Assembly (NCBI GenBank): GCA_023417515.1
Contig: JAEZFL010000132.1
Span: 4,986 to 68,985 of the forward strand
From: Pseudomonadota bacterium
GTDB taxonomy: Bacteria; Pseudomonadota; Alphaproteobacteria; Sphingomonadales; Sphingomonadaceae
Reading direction: 5' to 3'
DNA length: 64,000 bases
Under the pieces are notes generated by a model. It ran no database searches and had not been told where the DNA came from. It saw only the letters and a list, made by a program, of their open reading frames with translations. Positions 1-9,735 of this stretch are shown piece after piece. Each line of letters begins with the position of its first letter. The first letter of the stretch is position 1. A program made the translations under genes and the position numbers.

Positions 1-56
1 TCGGCCAGCCGACCTTGCTGATCGAAGGGCTGACGGTGGGAGGCACCGCGGCGTGA
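1..56 (+). CDS. 3' end of an unidentified upstream gene
   Basis: An open frame enters from the left edge and ends at TGA 54-56. Only 17 codons are visible (ending ...LTVGGTAA), which is too few to identify a family. The stop overlaps the GTG start of the DUF924 gene in a GTGA arrangement, so the two are probably translationally coupled and in one operon. Confidence 0.5.
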   Translation, partial: GQPTLLIEGLTVGGTAA

Positions 57-586
57 GCTGGCAGCAGGACATCGTCGATTTCTGGTTCGCGCTCGAGGAC
101 GAGCAGCATTGGAAGGTCGACCCGGCGCTCGACGCCGCTATTCGCGAGCGCTTCCTCGACCTGTGGGAGGAGCAAAGGTCCGGTCGCGCCGCCGACTTCC
201 TCGGCTCGGCCGACGAGGCGCTCGCCGCCATCCTCCTGTTCGACCAGATTCCGCGCAACATGTTCCGCGACGACGCGCGTTCCTTCGCGACGGACGGCCT
301 CGCCCGCGACATTGCGGCGGGCGCGGTCGATCGCGGGCTCGACGCGGAGCTGCCACCGCGGCGCCGGCTCTTCCTCTATCTGCCGTTCGAGCATAGCGAG
401 TCCCTGGCCGACCAGGAGCGCGCGGTGCGGCTGATCGGCGCCCTCGACAATGCCGAATGGACCGACTTCGCAGTGAAGCACCGTGACGTGATCGCCCGCT
501 TCGGGCGCTTTCCTCACCGCAATGCCGTGCTCGGCCGCGCGTCGACGGACGAGGAAATCGCGTTCGGCCTGGAGCCGGCCTGGTAG
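53..586 (+). CDS. DUF924 family protein
   Basis: A 177-residue protein with the features of the DUF924 family, a small all-helical (TPR-like) cytosolic fold of unknown biochemical role. The family's typical stretches PFEHSE (about residues 112-117) and a C-terminal RFGRFPHRN are present, and the length is normal. The start is GTG at 53, overlapping the previous stop and preceded by GGGAGG at good spacing. The DUF2007 gene begins directly after the stop, so these are probably co-transcribed. The family call is firm; no specific function can be given. Confidence 0.85.
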   Translation: MSWQQDIVDFWFALEDEQHWKVDPALDAAIRERFLDLWEEQRSGRAADFLGSADEALAAILLFDQIPRNMFRDDARSFATDGLARDIAAGAVDRGLDAELPPRRRLFLYLPFEHSESLADQERAVRLIGALDNAEWTDFAVKHRDVIARFGRFPHRNAVLGRASTDEEIAFGLEPAW

Positions 587-781
587 ATGGGCCTGGTCCT
601 CGCCGCCCGCTTCTACAACGGCTTCGAGGCCGGCATCGCCCAGTCCCGCCTCACCGATGCGGGAATCGACAGCTACATTTTCGACCTCGAGATGAACTGG
701 GGCGGCCTTGGCGCCGTGCCGGTCCGATTGATGGTGCTCGACGACGACCTCGCGGCGGCACGAGCCGTGCTGGAATCGTAA
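587..781 (+). CDS. DUF2007-type small protein
   Basis: A 64-residue protein that begins at the base after the DUF924 stop. It resembles the DUF2007 (putative signal-transducing) domain: an N-terminal strand with ARFYNGFEAGIAQSRL, a central short strand pair, and a C-terminal helix ending in AARAVLES. These domains adopt a ferredoxin-like fold related to PII-type sensors. Here it is a stand-alone domain of usual length with no signal peptide. The role is unknown; abutting the DUF924 gene suggests a shared transcript. Confidence 0.7.
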   Translation: MGLVLAARFYNGFEAGIAQSRLTDAGIDSYIFDLEMNWGGLGAVPVRLMVLDDDLAAARAVLES

Positions 782-802
782 ACCGCGCGACAAACCAATG
801 GA

Positions 803-848
803 TTGACGCCTACCCTCTTGGTGCCTTAGGTAGATAAGACACCTAGGC
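803..848 (+). promoter_or_regulatory. Candidate promoter with palindromic operator for the ABC exporter operon
   Basis: TTGACG (803-808) could be a -35 element. An imperfect inverted repeat, GCCTTAGGT (823-831) and ACCTAGGC (841-848), covers the expected -10 region and abuts the strong ribosome site GGGAGGGG before the ATG at 860. A palindrome over -10 is the usual place for a repressor operator. The promoter match is moderate because no good -10 is seen at 17 bases; the operator is an inference. Confidence 0.4.
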
Positions 849-859
849 GGGGGAGGGGA

Positions 860-1778
<919 letters not shown>

Positions 1779-1786
<8 letters not shown>

Positions 1787-2642
1787 TGCGATTTCGGCAG
1801 AGGCGCTCAAGTTCAAGCGCCACCGCGCGACCTGGGGGCTGGTGTGGATCTGGCCGATCGGCCTCACGCTCATCTGGCTGATCGCCATCGCAGTCGAGCT
1901 CTCGGGGGTCGGCGGCGAGGCCGGCGGGGACGGTCGCGGCGGGCTGACCGCGGCCGGCTGGATCGCCGACAATGTCGGCTTCTGGGGTGTGCCGGGCGAC
2001 ACGTTCGGCCGCTACATCATCGGGGCGTTCGTCGCGGTGGTGTTCGCCGGCGAATATGGCTGGAACACGTGGAAGCTGATCGTTCCGCACCGCGCGCGGA
2101 CGAGTTTGATCGCGGCCAAATACGCGATCGCCTTCATCCTGCTGGCAATCGGATTCACGCTCGCGGCCTTGCTGTTCAACCTGTTCGGATGGCTCACGGA
2201 CGTGATCACGGGCGATTCGATACCGGCGGGCATCACCGCCGGCGCCCTGCTCAAGGCGCATGGCGCGGGCGCCCTGGCCGCGCTTCCGGCGGTGCTTCTG
2301 ACCATCGCTTATGTCAGCCTCGCCGCGATCCTCACCCGCTCGACGGTCGCCGCCCTCGTGATCGGCCTCGTCGTCACCACGATCGAACAGCTGTTCCGCA
2401 CGTTCGCGCCGATGATCGAGCCGTCTGCGCCGTCGCTGGTCGGCGCGCTCTACGAGGTTCTGCCGGGCTACCATGTCGCCAATGTCGCGAGCTTCGCCAC
2501 CGAGGGGCGCGTCCTGGAAATCCCCTTCCCCTCGGGGACCTTCTCGACGTCGCTGGGCACGTCGCTCGCGATTACGGGAGCGTGGATCGTGGCGCTGGTC
2601 GGGCTCACTTTCTGGAGCTTCAGGCGCCAGGACATCAACTAG
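1779..2642 (+). CDS. ABC transporter permease (ABC-2 type)
   Basis: A 287-residue integral membrane protein with about six hydrophobic segments (near residues 20-45, 75-95, 120-145, 170-195, 200-220 and 260-280) and a large loop between the first two. This layout is typical of ABC-2 permeases paired with a separate ATPase. Its start overlaps the ATPase stop region, so it is translationally coupled. It converges on the TIGR01244 gene with a 4-base overlap. The substrate is unknown. Confidence 0.88.
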
Positions 2643-3040
2643 CGCAGGAAGCGGCGGATCGGCGTGAGGTCGTAGCCGGCCTCCGCCGCCTTCGTGACCA
2701 GGGTATCGCCATGGGCGCCTCCCAGCGACCGCGCAAGCGCCCACATATAGGTCGAGCGCGTGCCGGATTTGCAGAAGGCGAGGATGGGGCCGTCCGCTTC
2801 GTCGAGCGCCTGGCGAGTCGCCTCGATCGCTTCGGGGATGAGCTGCGAGATGGGAACGGCGCGATAGGCGATTCCGGCCGCCGCGGCTGCCGCTTCGATC
2901 TCGGCGCCGGACGGCTGGCCCGGCTCCTCGCCGTCCGGGCGGTTGTTGACGATCAGGGCGATGCCCTGAGCCGCCAGCTCCGGCACCTCGTCGGGCCGAA
3001 TCTGGCCGGCGACGAACATCCCGTCCTCAAGCCGTCGCAT
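2639..3040 (-). CDS. TIGR01244-family phosphatase (DSP/rhodanese-like)
   Basis: A 133-residue cytosolic protein of the TIGR01244 family, the stand-alone version of the N-terminal domain of Blh-type beta-lactamase-like hydrolases. The catalytic loop CKSGTRS (CX4R) is present, as is the upstream VNNRPDGEE stretch. Such proteins are annotated as sulfur transferases or dual-specificity-type phosphatases. The frame is open further upstream, but the ATG at 3040 (MRRLEDGMF) begins just where family homology begins. It overlaps the 3' end of recQ by 14 bases, so it is probably expressed from the recQ transcript. Confidence 0.8.
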   Translation of the reverse strand: MRRLEDGMFVAGQIRPDEVPELAAQGIALIVNNRPDGEEPGQPSGAEIEAAAAAAGIAYRAVPISQLIPEAIEATRQALDEADGPILAFCKSGTRSTYMWALARSLGGAHGDTLVTKAAEAGYDLTPIRRFLR

Positions 3041-4805
3041 CTTCGACCTCCCGGATGACCTCGAGGAAGGCGTCGCCATAGCGGTCCAGCTTGGCCGCGC
3101 CGACGCCGGGCACCTCCGCCATCGCGCGGAGCGAGGACGGGCGAAGCGCCGCCATCTCGCGCAGGGTCGAATCGTGGAAGATGACGTAGGGTGGCACGCT
3201 TGCCTCCGCGGCAAGCTGGCGGCGGCGGGCGCGCAACGCCTCGAACAGGGGATCGTGCGGGAAGTCCGCGGCGACCTTGCGGTCGCGCCGCCTCGTCCGC
3301 TTGGGCGGCACGACGATACGGAGCGTCTCCTCGCCCTTCAGGAACGCCTTGGCAGCGGGACCGAAGGACAGGCCGCCATAATCGTCGGCGCGAAGCGCGT
3401 CGCGGGCGAGAAGCGCGCGGGCGACCGGCTTGACCAGTGCCAGCTCGGCCGCGTCGGCGATCCCGAACACGCTGAGCCGGTGATGGCCCGAGGCGAGGAC
3501 CTTGTCGCTCTCCTTGCCGGCGAGGACGTCGGTGAGATGGCCGATTCCGAAGCGCATCTCGGTGCGGAAGGCGGCGCTGAGCAGCTTCTGAGCGGTGGTG
3601 GTGGCGTCGACCGAGTCCGGCGGATTGAGGCAATTGTCGCAATTGCCGCAGGATTCGGGCGGATCCTCGCCGAAATGGCGAAGCAGGATGGCCCGGCGGC
3701 AACCTGCGGTCTCGACCAGGGTGGCGAGGGCGTTGAGCCGCTCGCGCTCGCCCGGCCGGCGCGATTCCTCGACCTCGGTCTCGATCCGCCGCCGGGCGCG
3801 GGCGAAATCCTCGGCGCCCCAGAACAGCCAGGCCTCGGCCGGCTCGCCGTCGCGGCCGGCGCGGCCGGTCTCCTGGTAATAAGCTTCGATCGACTTGGGC
3901 AGGCCGGCATGGGCGACGAAGCGCACGTCGGGCTTGTCGATGCCCATGCCGAAAGCGATCGTCGCGGCCATCACCATCTCCTCGGAGCGGACGAAGGCGG
4001 CCTGGTTGCGCTGGCGGATCTGCGGCTCCAGCCCGGCATGGTAGGGCAGGATCGGCCGGCCCTTGGCGGAAAGCTGCTCGGCCAGCTTCTCCGTCGCCGC
4101 ACGGCTGGTCGCATAGACGATGCCCGGACCCGGCTGTTCGGCGAGGACCGCCTTCACCTGCGCCGCAACGCCGTCGCGGGGACGGATGTGGTAGCGAATA
4201 TTGGGCCGGTCGAAGCCGGCGACGATCATCCCCTCCTCGGGGATTCCGAGCTGAACCGCGATGTCGGCGCGGGTCCGTCGGTCGGCGGTCGCCGTCAGGG
4301 CGAGCCGCGGGACTTGCGGAAAGGCGTCGAGCAGTGGGCGCAACAGGCGGTAATCGGGGCGGAAGTCGTGGCCCCATTCGCTGACGCAATGCGCCTCGTC
4401 GATCGCGATCAGGGCGAGCCTGGTGCGCGACAGCAGGTTCCTGAACGCATCGCCGGTCGCCCGCTCCGGTGCGACGTAGAGCAGGTCGAGATCGCCGCGC
4501 TTCAGCCGCTCGACCGTTTCGGCGCGGTTGTTGTCGGCTGACGTCATGGCGGCGGCGTTGATGCCGAAGCCCTCCGCCGCACGGATCTGGTCGTGCATCA
4601 GAGCGATCAGCGGCGAGATGACCAGCGCCGTCCCCTCCCGCGCCAGCGCCGGCACCTGGTAGCAGAGCGACTTGCCGGCGCCGGTCGGCATGACCGCGAG
4701 GGTATGGGCGCCGGCCATGACCCGGCCGACGACCTGCTCCTGGACTCCGCGGAAGGCGGAGAAGCCGAAGGTCGTGTGAAGAATGTCGAGGGGAGAAGCC
4801 GGCAC
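3027..4805 (-). CDS. recQ: ATP-dependent DNA helicase RecQ
   Basis: A 3'-5' DNA helicase of recombination and replication-fork repair. Visible landmarks in order: motif 0 FRGVQE, Walker A PTGAGKS, DEAH box (IDEAHCVSEWGHDF), helicase motif VI (GRAGRDG), the RQC zinc cysteines (CGNCDNC) and a C-terminal HRDC domain. The GTG at 4805 gives 592 residues starting MPASPLDILHTTFGF and has AAGGA seven bases upstream. An in-frame ATG at 4832 lacks a ribosome site and would add nine residues. The TIGR01244 gene overlaps its 3' end. Confidence 0.95.
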   Translation of the reverse strand: MPASPLDILHTTFGFSAFRGVQEQVVGRVMAGAHTLAVMPTGAGKSLCYQVPALAREGTALVISPLIALMHDQIRAAEGFGINAAAMTSADNNRAETVERLKRGDLDLLYVAPERATGDAFRNLLSRTRLALIAIDEAHCVSEWGHDFRPDYRLLRPLLDAFPQVPRLALTATADRRTRADIAVQLGIPEEGMIVAGFDRPNIRYHIRPRDGVAAQVKAVLAEQPGPGIVYATSRAATEKLAEQLSAKGRPILPYHAGLEPQIRQRNQAAFVRSEEMVMAATIAFGMGIDKPDVRFVAHAGLPKSIEAYYQETGRAGRDGEPAEAWLFWGAEDFARARRRIETEVEESRRPGERERLNALATLVETAGCRRAILLRHFGEDPPESCGNCDNCLNPPDSVDATTTAQKLLSAAFRTEMRFGIGHLTDVLAGKESDKVLASGHHRLSVFGIADAAELALVKPVARALLARDALRADDYGGLSFGPAAKAFLKGEETLRIVVPPKRTRRRDRKVAADFPHDPLFEALRARRRQLAAEASVPPYVIFHDSTLREMAALRPSSLRAMAEVPGVGAAKLDRYGDAFLEVIREVEDATA

Positions 4806-4976
4806 GCGCCGGTCCTTACCACGTCCCCTCATCCATCCAAGCCGCGACTCGGCCTGAAAGGACCGATGTTCCATGATGTTCGCACTGACGTCCCTGATTG
4901 GAGTCCGCCCGACCGCCCTTTCAGAGGTGCAGGCAGCGGCAGGGTTGTAGGCGCCCATCCGCAGAACATAGCAGGA

Positions 4977-5000
4977 ACAGGCCATGTAGGAAAGGCCTGT
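4977..5000 (-). terminator. Hairpin downstream of the Atm1-type gene
   Basis: The perfect 7-bp inverted repeat ACAGGCC / GGCCTGT has a 10-base loop and lies just past the stop of the minus-strand ABC exporter. There is no U-run after it, so it is at best a weak or Rho-assisted terminator. The rest of 4833-5017 should hold the recQ promoter, but no clear elements were seen. Confidence 0.3.
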
Positions 5001-5017
5001 GAAAAGCCGAGGGTTCG

Positions 5018-6841
5018 CTACTCGGCTGCCTCGGATTCTACCTCTTCCCGTTCGCTTTGCTGGCGGGTCCACATTTCGGCGTAGAGGCCGCCCTTGCGGA
5101 GCAGCTGGGCGTGGGTGCCGCGTTCGGCGACTCGGCCGGAGTCGAGGACGACGATCTGGTCGGCGTCGACGATGGTCGACAGGCGGTGGGCGATGACGAT
5201 CGAGGTTCGGCCGCGCTCGATGGTGCGGATCGTGTCCTGGATCGCCGCCTCGGTGCGGCTGTCGAGGGCGCTGGTCGCCTCGTCGAGAATCAGGATCGGC
5301 GGGTCCTTGAGCAGAGTGCGGGCGATGGCGACGCGCTGCTTCTCGCCGCCGGACAGCTTGAGACCGCGCTCGCCGACCCGGGTGGCGTAGCCTTCCGGCA
5401 TCGACGCGATGAAATCGTGGATCGCCGCGCCGCGGGCCGCAGCCTCGACCTCCGTCTGGGTCGCACCGTCGCGGCCGTAGGCGATGTTGTAGCCGACCGT
5501 GTCGTTGAACAGCACGCTGTCCTGCGGGACGATGCCGATGGCGCGGCGGAGGCTGTGCTGGGTGACCTTGGCGATGTCCTGGCCGTCGATGGTGATGCGG
5601 CCGCCGGTCGGGTCGTAGAAGCGGAACAGGAGGCGCGACAAAGTCGACTTGCCGGCACCCGAGGGGCCGACCACGGCCACGGTGGTGCCCGCCGGAACGT
5701 CGATGTCGATTCCGTGGAGGATCTCGCGGCTGGGCTCGTAGCCGAAGCGGACATTCTCGAAGCGGACATGGCCGGTGGTGACGATCAGCTCCGGCGCGTC
5801 GGGGGCGTCGACGATCTCGGCCGGAGTGTCGATCAGGTCGAACATGGCGGCCATGTCGATCAGGCCCTGGCGAATGGTGCGATAGACCATTCCGAGCATG
5901 TCGAGCGGCCGGAACAGCTGGGTGAGCAGGGTGCTGACGAGAACCACGTCGCCGGGCGTGAAGCGGCCGGCGGCCCAGCCCCACACGATCAGGCCCATGC
6001 CGAGGGCGAGCATGACGTTGGTGATCACCGACTGGCCGACGTTCAGCCAGGCGAGGCTGTTCTCGCTCTTGGTCGCGGCATTGGCATAGGCGCGGACCGC
6101 CGCGTCGTAGCGGGCGCTCTCGCGCTCCTCGGCGGTGAAATATTTCACGGTCTCGAAGTTGAGGAGCGAGTCCACCGCGTGGGAGACCGCGCCGGTATCG
6201 GCCTCGTTCATCTGCTCGCGGAGCTTGGCGCGCCAGTCGGTGATGATCCGGGTGAAGGTGATGTAGACCGCCACCATCAGGATGGTGGCGATGACCAGCC
6301 AGGCGCCGAAGCGGAGGCCGAAGATGATCAGGACGAGGGTGAGCTCGAGGATCGTCGGGGCGATGTTGAACAGCAGGAAATAGAGCATCGTGTCGATGCT
6401 CTTGGTGCCGCGCTCGACCACCTTGGTGACCGCGCCGGTGCGCCGCTCGAGGTGGAAGCGAAGGCTCAATTTGTGGAGGTGGCGGAAGACGTTCGACGTC
6501 AGCCGCCGAGCCGCCTCCTGGCCTACCTTCTCGAACACCGTGTTGCGGAGGTTGTCGAACAGGACGGTGCCGAAGCGCGCGGCCGCATAGCCGACCGCAA
6601 GCGCGATGACGAGCCAGGCGAGGTCGCGGCTGCCCTCGGCCATGCGGTCGATCGCGCCCTGGAGGGCGAATGGCGCGCCATAGACCTGGACCAGCTTGGA
6701 CAGGATGACGAAGCCGAAGGCGGCGACGATGCGCGCCCGCAGGCCCGGCGCGTCGGAAGGCCACAAATAGGGGACGAACCTGCGCAACGTCTGCAGGTCG
6801 GCCTGTTTGTCGGATTGGTCGCTGGGCGCGTGAGGGGGCAT
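5018..6841 (-). CDS. Atm1-type ABC exporter (fused permease-ATPase)
   Basis: A 607-residue half-transporter of the Atm1/HMT1 family, inner-membrane exporters of glutathione-linked sulfur or metal conjugates that act as homodimers. The N-terminal 320 residues carry six membrane helices and the family stretch NFETVKYF. The ATPase half has Walker A GPSGAGKS, signature LSGGEKQRVAIA and Walker B ILILDEATSALD. The ATG at 6841 (MPPHAPSDQ) is preferred because the open sequence upstream lacks family character. It is monocistronic, between recQ and a divergent small gene. Confidence 0.9.
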   Translation of the reverse strand: MPPHAPSDQSDKQADLQTLRRFVPYLWPSDAPGLRARIVAAFGFVILSKLVQVYGAPFALQGAIDRMAEGSRDLAWLVIALAVGYAAARFGTVLFDNLRNTVFEKVGQEAARRLTSNVFRHLHKLSLRFHLERRTGAVTKVVERGTKSIDTMLYFLLFNIAPTILELTLVLIIFGLRFGAWLVIATILMVAVYITFTRIITDWRAKLREQMNEADTGAVSHAVDSLLNFETVKYFTAEERESARYDAAVRAYANAATKSENSLAWLNVGQSVITNVMLALGMGLIVWGWAAGRFTPGDVVLVSTLLTQLFRPLDMLGMVYRTIRQGLIDMAAMFDLIDTPAEIVDAPDAPELIVTTGHVRFENVRFGYEPSREILHGIDIDVPAGTTVAVVGPSGAGKSTLSRLLFRFYDPTGGRITIDGQDIAKVTQHSLRRAIGIVPQDSVLFNDTVGYNIAYGRDGATQTEVEAAARGAAIHDFIASMPEGYATRVGERGLKLSGGEKQRVAIARTLLKDPPILILDEATSALDSRTEAAIQDTIRTIERGRTSIVIAHRLSTIVDADQIVVLDSGRVAERGTHAQLLRKGGLYAEMWTRQQSEREEVESEAAE

Positions 6842-6959
6842 CCGGGCGGAGATAGGGACTGCGCGGAAAGTTCCCAGCCGGAGCGCAAATTTCACGGGCG
6901 TAACGGCTGGAACGCGGGATGGGTTTGCCGGTTGAGCGGGGCAAGCAAAGGACAAGCAA

Positions 6960-7241
6960 ATGATTGAAGCGCCTGCCACTTTTCTGCTCGCCATTCTCGG
7001 CTGCGGCGAGGGCGAGAGCGCGTGCCGACCGATCGTGGTGAGCGAGGCGCGCTATGAGAGCGAAGCCTCCTGCATGGCTGCTTCGACCGACCAGCTCGCG
7101 CGCCAGGACAGCCTCGACTATCCGGTCATCGTCGCCGAATGCCGCCGCGCCGGCGAGGTCCGCGTGCCGCTGCGCGCCAATGCCGTCGCGCTGCCCGAGG
7201 CCAGCGGCCGGCTGCCGCGGGTGACGATCGCCAGCAGGTAA
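6960..7241 (+). CDS. Conserved hypothetical protein, 93 residues
   Basis: A small protein that starts at ATG 6960 with AAAGGA at good spacing. The N-terminus is mildly hydrophobic (APATFLLAILGCG), and four cysteines (residues 15, 22, 38 and 60) could form disulfides if it is exported, but no convincing signal-peptidase site is seen. I do not recognise a named family; similar short proteins occur in sphingomonads as hypotheticals. It is divergent from the Atm1-type gene. Confidence 0.55.
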   Translation: MIEAPATFLLAILGCGEGESACRPIVVSEARYESEASCMAASTDQLARQDSLDYPVIVAECRRAGEVRVPLRANAVALPEASGRLPRVTIASR

Positions 7242-7260
7242 GTTCACGAAGCGTCCACCT

Positions 7261-7412
7261 CCGCTCAATCTCGAGCAGCCCCTTCGACTGCCTCCCACGG
7301 CAGGCGCTCAGGATAAACTCCCGCGAAGCCGAGACGGCGTGTCGAGAGACGGTTCCGGATAATCTCTCGACGACGCATCTCGACTTCGCTCGATGCTGGC
7401 TCGAGATGAGCG
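7261..7412. repeat. Intergenic repeat with terminal CTCGAG-containing inverted arms
   Basis: The gene-free stretch 7242-7476 is mostly a repeat element. Its left end CGCTCAATCTCGAGCAGC and right end GCTGGCTCGAGATGAGCG are near-perfect inverted copies. Inside are CTTCGACT and GCTCAGGATAA stretches typical of sphingomonad REP-like elements. Shorter relatives of the arm occur at 12639-12675 and 20660-20677. It probably acts as a terminator or transcript-end hairpin and carries no gene. Confidence 0.6.
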
Positions 7413-7476
7413 TTGCTTTGGGAACGGCCCCCATTTCGAACGGTTAACGCTCCAAGACCTTCGTACGGAGCGCCCC

Positions 7477-8337
7477 ATGACCGACGACACCGAAACCCTC
7501 GACCTGGTCCACGAGGACGAGCTGCCCGGTCACGAGAGCCAGCTCGAACCGAAGCCCGACTGGGAGCCGCGTTACCCCGGCTCGGGGCGGCTCGACGGCA
7601 AGGTCGCGCTGATCACCGGCGCGGACAGCGGCATCGGCCGCGCCGTCGCCGCCCTGTTCGCGCGCGAGGGCGCCGACATCGCCATTTCCTATCTGTGCGA
7701 GCATGACGATGCGCAGAAGACTCGCGAGATCGTCGAGAAAGAGGGGCGCCGGGCGCTTCTGCTGCCGGGCGACCTCGGCGAGAAGGAGACGTGCGAGAAG
7801 ATCGTCAGGGAGACGGTCGAGAAGCTCGGCGGCCTCGACGTGCTCGTCAACAATGCCGGCGAGCAGCATTGGGACAAGGAGATCACCGACATCTCGGAGG
7901 AGCAATTGAAGCGCACCTTCCAGACCAACATCTTCTCGATGTTCTTCATGGTCCAGGCCGCGTTGCCCCACCTCAAGGAGGGCAGCGCGATCGTCAACTG
8001 CACGTCGATCACCATGTATAAGGGCGCGGCGATCCTGCTCGATTATGCCTCGACCAAGGGCGCGATCACCGCCTTCACCCGCTCTCTGTCCGAGAATCTG
8101 GTGGAGAAGGGCATCCGCGTGAACGCGGTCGCTCCGGGGCCGATCTGGACTCCGCTCAACCCGTTCGGGGGCCAGCCCAAGGAGAAGATCCCGGAATTCG
8201 GCAAGGACACGCCGATGGGCCGGCCGGGCCAGCCCAACGAGGTGGCGCCGAGCTTCCTGTTTCTCGCCTGCGAGGATTCGTCCTATATGTCGGGACAGGT
8301 GCTCCACCCCAATGGCGGCACCATCGTCAACGGCTGA
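7477..8337 (+). CDS. SDR family oxidoreductase (YhdF/YghA-like)
   Basis: A 286-residue classical short-chain dehydrogenase. The Rossmann motif is TGADSGIG near residue 46, with NNAG near residue 125 and the catalytic Y-x3-K in DYASTKGA near residue 190. The roughly 40-residue acidic N-terminal extension before the core is characteristic of the glucose/ribitol dehydrogenase-like stress proteins (B. subtilis YhdF/YdaD, E. coli YghA). The ATG at 7477 has CGGAG upstream. The substrate is unknown; relatives are general-stress proteins using NAD(P). Confidence 0.88.
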   Translation: MTDDTETLDLVHEDELPGHESQLEPKPDWEPRYPGSGRLDGKVALITGADSGIGRAVAALFAREGADIAISYLCEHDDAQKTREIVEKEGRRALLLPGDLGEKETCEKIVRETVEKLGGLDVLVNNAGEQHWDKEITDISEEQLKRTFQTNIFSMFFMVQAALPHLKEGSAIVNCTSITMYKGAAILLDYASTKGAITAFTRSLSENLVEKGIRVNAVAPGPIWTPLNPFGGQPKEKIPEFGKDTPMGRPGQPNEVAPSFLFLACEDSSYMSGQVLHPNGGTIVNG

Positions 8338-8404
8338 AGGCGGGGTGGCAATGCGCCGGCAAAAGGCCGATGGTGAGGGCCCTGACCCGACCGGAGAGCG
8401 AGCG

Positions 8405-8749
8405 ATGACCCGCTACCGCAGCTTCAGCGAATTCTGGCCTTATTATCTGCGCGAGCATTCCAGGCCCGGCACCCGCGCTTATCATTATGTCGGAACCAGC
8501 CTGGTCGTCGCGCTGGCGGTTGGCGCGGCCGCGACCGGCAACTGGTGGCTGCTCGCGGCCCTGCCCGTCGCCGGCTACGGCTTCGCCTGGGCCGGCCACG
8601 CGCTCGCCGAGCGCAACCGGCCCGCGACCTTCGCTTATCCGTCCTGGTCGCTGCGCGCCGACTTCAAGATGTGGTGGCTGTGGCTGACCGGGCGGATCGA
8701 GCCCGAGCTGATCGCCGCCGGCGTGCGGCCGGCGCCCGGGCGCGCCTGA
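8405..8749 (+). CDS. Mpo1-like protein (DUF962)
   Basis: A 114-residue membrane protein of the DUF962/Mpo1 family. Yeast Mpo1 is an Fe(II)-dependent dioxygenase that alpha-oxidises 2-hydroxy fatty acids. Family marks are visible: [21 protein letters not shown] at the N-terminus with conserved histidines (split here at HSRPG and YHYVG), two hydrophobic hairpin segments, [13 protein letters not shown], and a C-terminal [15 protein letters not shown]. The ATG at 8405 is chosen for the normal family N-terminus and GGAGAGCGAGCG upstream. A role with sphingolipid-derived hydroxy fatty acids would fit a sphingomonad but is inference. Confidence 0.85.
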   Translation: MTRYRSFSEFWPYYLREHSRPGTRAYHYVGTSLVVALAVGAAATGNWWLLAALPVAGYGFAWAGHALAERNRPATFAYPSWSLRADFKMWWLWLTGRIEPELIAAGVRPAPGRA

Positions 8750-8750
8750 G

Positions 8751-9512
8751 ATGGGCAGCCAAGCCGCCGCGCCCGACGCCGTTGCCGAGGATCCGGTCGC
8801 CTGCCTGGTCCGCAAGCTTAGGGTCCGCGACACGGTCACCGACGCCGAGGCGGACATCCTGCGCGATGCCGTGGCCACGGTCGAGGAGTTCCCGGCCGGC
8901 CGCACCCTGGTCGTCCCGGAACAGAAGCTCGACCAGTCGATGCTGATCGTGTCGGGCTTCGTAGCCCGCTACAAGGACCTCAGCAACGGGCAGCGCCAGA
9001 TCACCGACATCCATGTCTCCGGCGACTTCACCGACCTGCACGGTTTCGTGCTGAAGCGGCTGGAGCACCATATCGGCACCCTGACTCCGCTGCGCATGGC
9101 GATGGTGCCGCACGACCGGCTCACCCGGATCAGCGAGAAGCAGCCGCATCTGCTGCGCATGCTGTGGCTGTCGACGTTGATCGACGCCGCCATCCAGCGC
9201 GAGCACATGCTGTCGGTCGGCCGGCGGAGCGCGGTGGCACGGGTCGCGCACCTGATGTGCGAGCTCTACACGAGGCTGAGCCTGGTCAACGAGGTGGACG
9301 GAACGAGCTTCGCGCTGCCGATCACCCAGATGGACATCGCGGACGTCACCGGCCTCACCTCGGTTCACGTCAACCGCATGCTTCGCGAGATCCGCGACCG
9401 CGGGCTGATGACCTTCCGCAACGCGACGGTCGAGATCCACGACCTGGCCGGGCTCCAGCGGCTCGCCGATTTCGACCGTTCCTACCTGTTCCTCGAATCC
9501 GAGCCGCGCTGA
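8751..9512 (+). CDS. Crp/Fnr family transcriptional regulator
   Basis: A 253-residue regulator with an N-terminal cyclic-nucleotide-binding-like beta-barrel (about residues 25-140), a dimerisation helix, and a C-terminal winged helix (about 165-235). Its recognition region is MDIADVTGLTSVHVNRMLRE. It has no Fnr cysteine cluster and lacks the cAMP-contacting residues, so the ligand is unknown. It follows the Mpo1-like gene by one base and is probably in the same transcript. The sigma-54 upstream region begins at its stop codon. Confidence 0.88.
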   Translation: MGSQAAAPDAVAEDPVACLVRKLRVRDTVTDAEADILRDAVATVEEFPAGRTLVVPEQKLDQSMLIVSGFVARYKDLSNGQRQITDIHVSGDFTDLHGFVLKRLEHHIGTLTPLRMAMVPHDRLTRISEKQPHLLRMLWLSTLIDAAIQREHMLSVGRRSAVARVAHLMCELYTRLSLVNEVDGTSFALPITQMDIADVTGLTSVHVNRMLREIRDRGLMTFRNATVEIHDLAGLQRLADFDRSYLFLESEPR

Positions 9513-9514
9513 CT

Positions 9515-9530
9515 GTCCGCTAGCGGACAC
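9515..9530. promoter_or_regulatory. Perfect palindrome, candidate enhancer for the sigma-54 promoter at 9667
   Basis: TGTCCGCTAGCGGACA is a perfect 16-bp palindrome centred about 170 bases upstream of the predicted start from the sigma-54 promoter at 9667-9680. A second short palindrome, GTCCGGAC, follows at 9535-9542. The core GTCCGC-N2-GCGGAC recurs at 17813-17826 beside the other sigma-54 promoters. It is inferred to bind the response regulator encoded at 17880. Confidence 0.55.
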
Positions 9531-9664
9531 TTTGTCCGGACGCGAACGGAACGGGGCGCGGGCGCTCGCCGCAACTTGGCGCATATTCCCAATCCGTGGG
9601 ATCGCTCAGGGTATATTTTTCCCACTCATTTCCGGGAATGGCGGAAAACTGCGGAAAATTCACT

Positions 9665-9682
9665 TTGGCACGGCGCCTGCAA
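9665..9682 (+). promoter_or_regulatory. Sigma-54 (-24/-12) promoter
   Basis: TTGGCACGGCGCCTGCAA matches the sigma-54 consensus TTGGCACN5TTGCW, with the invariant GG (9667-9668) and GC (9679-9680) exactly ten bases apart. Transcription would start near 9692, about 44 bases before the 36-residue peptide gene. The rest of 9513-9735 holds only the palindromes described separately and no gene. Confidence 0.7.
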
Positions 9683-9735
9683 AGTCCCTGGCATGCCGGC
9701 GGATGGTCCGACCGGCAGGTTTAGGGAGACTTCAA

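Noticed and set aside
4833..7298. Extension of the recQ frame upstream to 7298
   Set aside because: The upstream part runs antisense-frame through the Atm1-type gene and has no helicase character; recQ homology starts at about 4805.
9234..9251. TGGCACGGGTCGCGCAC, a GG-N10-GC match
   Set aside because: It is inside the Crp/Fnr coding sequence, has a poor -12 flank and no gene at a suitable distance; chance match in GC-rich DNA.
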